Source of the DNA: VXNJ01 sp009840625
GTDB taxonomy: Bacteria; Chloroflexota; UBA11872; VXNJ01
Length of the DNA: 64,000 nucleotides
Direction of reading: 5' to 3'
NCBI GenBank assembly: GCA_965207915.1
Contig: OZ242304.1
Location: forward strand, 620,001-684,000
In this document: positions 62,465 to 64,000 of the stretch, one piece after another
Layout of the letters: every line of letters starts with the position of its first letter
Position numbering within the stretch: position 1 is the first letter of the stretch
The notes under the pieces: generated by a model
The model's database searches: none
The model's input: only the letters and a program-made list of their open reading frames with translations
What the model was told of the DNA's origin: nothing
Translations under genes and position numbers: made by a program

Positions 62465-63412
62465 CTAGGCCGCGGCGGCGCTTGAGCGCACCGCCTCAAG
62501 GCGGCGGCTAAGGAATTCGTCGATCAGGGTCGCCAGTTCGTTGGGGAATTCGCGCTGTATCACGTGCCCGCAGTGCTCCAGCTCCACCTGCTGAATGTCG
62601 GGCAGCATATTCAGCAGCCGCAGCGTCCGGGCCTGGTCGGAGGCAAGGTCGGATTCTCCGTGCACCGCCAGAACCGGCACGGATATCGACGGCAGCAACC
62701 GGTCCAGGTCATCCGGCGCCAGGTGCTTGAGGATTTCAAAGCTGGTGCGCACAAAATCCGGCGCGCCGAACGGCAGATACTGTTCGTCGATGACTTCATG
62801 GGTGACCGAGCGCGCGTCCTCCATGCCCATGATGTTGGCCAGCCCAACCACCGTACGCAGCGAGGCGATCCGACCGGCGACCGGCGCCACCAGGTCGTTG
62901 CCGGCGATCCGGATCGCCCAGCGCGCCAGCGCCGAAGGGCTAAGGAAGGGGGCGACCAGAATCAGCGCCTTGATGCGGTCCGGCGCAATCGCCGCCGCCG
63001 CCAGTCCGGCCGGTCCGGTTCCGGAAGTCGCCATCAGCGCCCCGGCGCCGATTTCGAGTCGATCCATGACTCCCAGCAACCGCCGCGCCTGCGCCTCGGC
63101 GCTGTAATCGGCGCCCGCGGGTTTGTCAGCCAGGGCAAATCCGGGCGGATCGATCAGCAGCAATCGCCAGTTCGCGGCCAGCCGGCCGGCCAGCGGCAGC
63201 CAGGCCCGGCTGGTGCCCGCGAAACCGGGCAGCGCCAGGATGGGGGGTCCCTGGCCAACGGATTCCACCACCGCGCGCGCGTCTCCGCATTCGACCCAGT
63301 CGGCCGCGCCCAGGAATTCATTCGGGGCGATCGGGACCGGGGTCAACCCCAGGCGTTCGAGGACGCTGCGGGTGCGCATGCGCTGCTGGCGCAATCTGAA
63401 AACCGGTCCCAT
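62465..63412 (-). CDS. Alpha/beta hydrolase
   Basis: A 315-residue alpha/beta-hydrolase: ALPGFAGTSRAWLPLAGRL (oxyanion loop), LLIDPPGFALADKP, nucleophile elbow MATSGTGPAGLAAA (Ser in a GxSxG-like turn), acid in VLAVHGESDLASD, and His in VELEHCGHVIQREFP. It is of the general MhpC/esterase type. The ATG at 63412 is preferred; a TTG at 63490 also opens the frame, but it lies inside the divergent rpsF promoter. It is 11 bases upstream of the aldo-keto reductase and probably cotranscribed. Confidence 0.87.
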   Translation of the reverse strand: MGPVFRLRQQRMRTRSVLERLGLTPVPIAPNEFLGAADWVECGDARAVVESVGQGPPILALPGFAGTSRAWLPLAGRLAANWRLLLIDPPGFALADKPAGADYSAEAQARRLLGVMDRLEIGAGALMATSGTGPAGLAAAAIAPDRIKALILVAPFLSPSALARWAIRIAGNDLVAPVAGRIASLRTVVGLANIMGMEDARSVTHEVIDEQYLPFGAPDFVRTSFEILKHLAPDDLDRLLPSISVPVLAVHGESDLASDQARTLRLLNMLPDIQQVELEHCGHVIQREFPNELATLIDEFLSRRLEAVRSSAAAA

Positions 63413-63490
63413 CAGCGGATGATCGGGCCTATAAACCGGGCGAGTTCCTGATTCGTGTCCCCGATTATCCGCGCCACCCGGTCCGTTCAA

Positions 63491-63519
63491 TGGAAACGGG
63501 CGGTTCCTTCACCTAGAAT
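63491..63519 (+). promoter_or_regulatory. Promoter of rpsF
   Basis: TGGAAA at 63491-63496, a 17-base spacer and TAGAAT at 63514-63519 fit a sigma-70-type promoter. It gives a leader of about 105 bases before the rpsF TTG, containing the hairpins at 63568-63598. Confidence 0.6.
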
Positions 63520-63567
63520 CGCCCGGCCCGGGTCGTATGCGCCCGGACGACGTTCTACCTTTCTGTC

Positions 63568-63598
63568 GGCGGTCGGACCGCCGCGCGTTAACGCGCGG
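63568..63598 (+). promoter_or_regulatory. Two hairpins in the rpsF leader
   Basis: GGCGGTC-G-GACCGCC (63568-63582) and the perfect palindrome CCGCGCGTTAACGCGCGG (63581-63598) can form alternative or stacked hairpins ahead of the ribosome site. Many rpsF mRNAs carry an S6:S18-binding leader that gives autoregulation; a similar role here is possible but not shown by a clear consensus. Confidence 0.45.
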
Positions 63599-63633
63599 CC
63601 GCACGTCGACAAACCCGTAGGAAGGGGGTCCAA

Positions 63634-64000
63634 TTGGGCCAGTACGAAATCGTGGCGCTCTTCAACGCCACGCCGGAGGGCATTGAAGCCTCGCCGGAGC
63701 AGATGGAAACGGTCGAACGCCACGTGACCGCCAACGGCGGCGCAATCACTGCCACCCACCAGTGGGGACGCCGGCGCCTGGCGTACGAGATCAACAAGAT
63801 GCGCGAGGCTTTCTACACCCTGTTCAAGATCGAAATCGAACCGACGGCCATCAAGCCGGTGCAGGACGCGCTTCGCCTGGAGTCGGGCTTGATGCGCTTC
63901 TTGATCACCGTGGACGAAGGTGGAATCGGGCCGGTCCTGGAAGACGAAGAAGCCACAGCCGACGAACAAGGCGGACTATCAAACGGGGAAGATAGGGAAT
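63634..64000 (+). CDS. rpsF: 30S ribosomal protein S6 (5' part, runs off the window)
   Basis: The first 122 codons of ribosomal protein S6, still open at the window edge. The sequence starts GQYEIVALFNATPEGIEASP after the initiator and carries the family signature WGRRRLAYEINKMREAFYTL, then LRLESGLMRFLITVDEG. The C-terminal tail is acidic and longer than usual, beginning EDEEATADEQ. Translation starts at TTG with a strong GGAAGGGGG site about 5 bases upstream. In most bacteria ssb and rpsR follow. Confidence 0.95.
   Translation, partial: MGQYEIVALFNATPEGIEASPEQMETVERHVTANGGAITATHQWGRRRLAYEINKMREAFYTLFKIEIEPTAIKPVQDALRLESGLMRFLITVDEGGIGPVLEDEEATADEQGGLSNGEDRE

Overview
This is a gene-dense, GC-rich bacterial chromosome segment. 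TTG and GTG starts are common, as are 4-base stop/start overlaps. Housekeeping genes run from ybaB-recR at the left to rpsF (cut by the right edge). The combination of a 23S-5S operon with no adjacent 16S gene, a TIGR03663-type membrane glycosyltransferase, a K+-independent membrane pyrophosphatase and many alcohol/hydroxyacid dehydrogenases suggests a Chloroflexota member (Dehalococcoidia/SAR202-like). That placement is an inference from gene content; no phylogeny was run. MurA, MreB and UppP point to peptidoglycan synthesis.

Layout. 1-9 kb: ybaB-recR, TerC, two iron-dependent alcohol dehydrogenases flanking a 2-hydroxyacid dehydrogenase, a large secreted protein with PPC-like domains and no canonical start for its signal peptide, and a nucleoside hydrolase. 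9.2-12 kb: an accessory patch of lower GC with a TacA/TacT-like toxin-antitoxin pair under a perfect palindrome, and a lone TerB-like/SAP-like/PD-(D/E)XK nuclease. 12.5-16.4 kb: 23S rRNA, interrupted at E. coli position 1931 by a group I intron encoding a LAGLIDADG endonuclease, then 5S rRNA. 16.5-29.3 kb: membrane glycosyltransferase, hydrolases, MocA-type and luciferase-like oxidoreductases, an MFS transporter, tRNA-Ala, tRNA-Ile, an antitoxin whose PIN toxin is frameshifted, and an aminotransferase. 29.4-33 kb: a Rad50/YhaN-like ATPase coupled to an Mre11/YhaO-like protein whose catalytic metal ligands are nearly all replaced.

33-64 kb is mostly core metabolism: hisC, hppA, uppP; then on the minus strand a complete F-type ATP synthase operon (atpI/Z-B-E-F-H-A-G-D-C) running into murA, mreB, a dehydrogenase and a CinA-like/nucleotidyltransferase fusion. 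Next come a beta-propeller/lipoprotein pair and the overlapping chain coaX-coaBC-recJ-rel-M24-like-glycerate kinase-LysM. The window ends with tRNA-Leu, an aldo-keto reductase, a hydrolase and rpsF with a structured leader.

The most unusual items are the catalytically dead Mre11-like subunit with its ATPase, the 23S intron whose endonuclease stop codon is completed by the 3' exon, and the lone nuclease beside the toxin-antitoxin locus.
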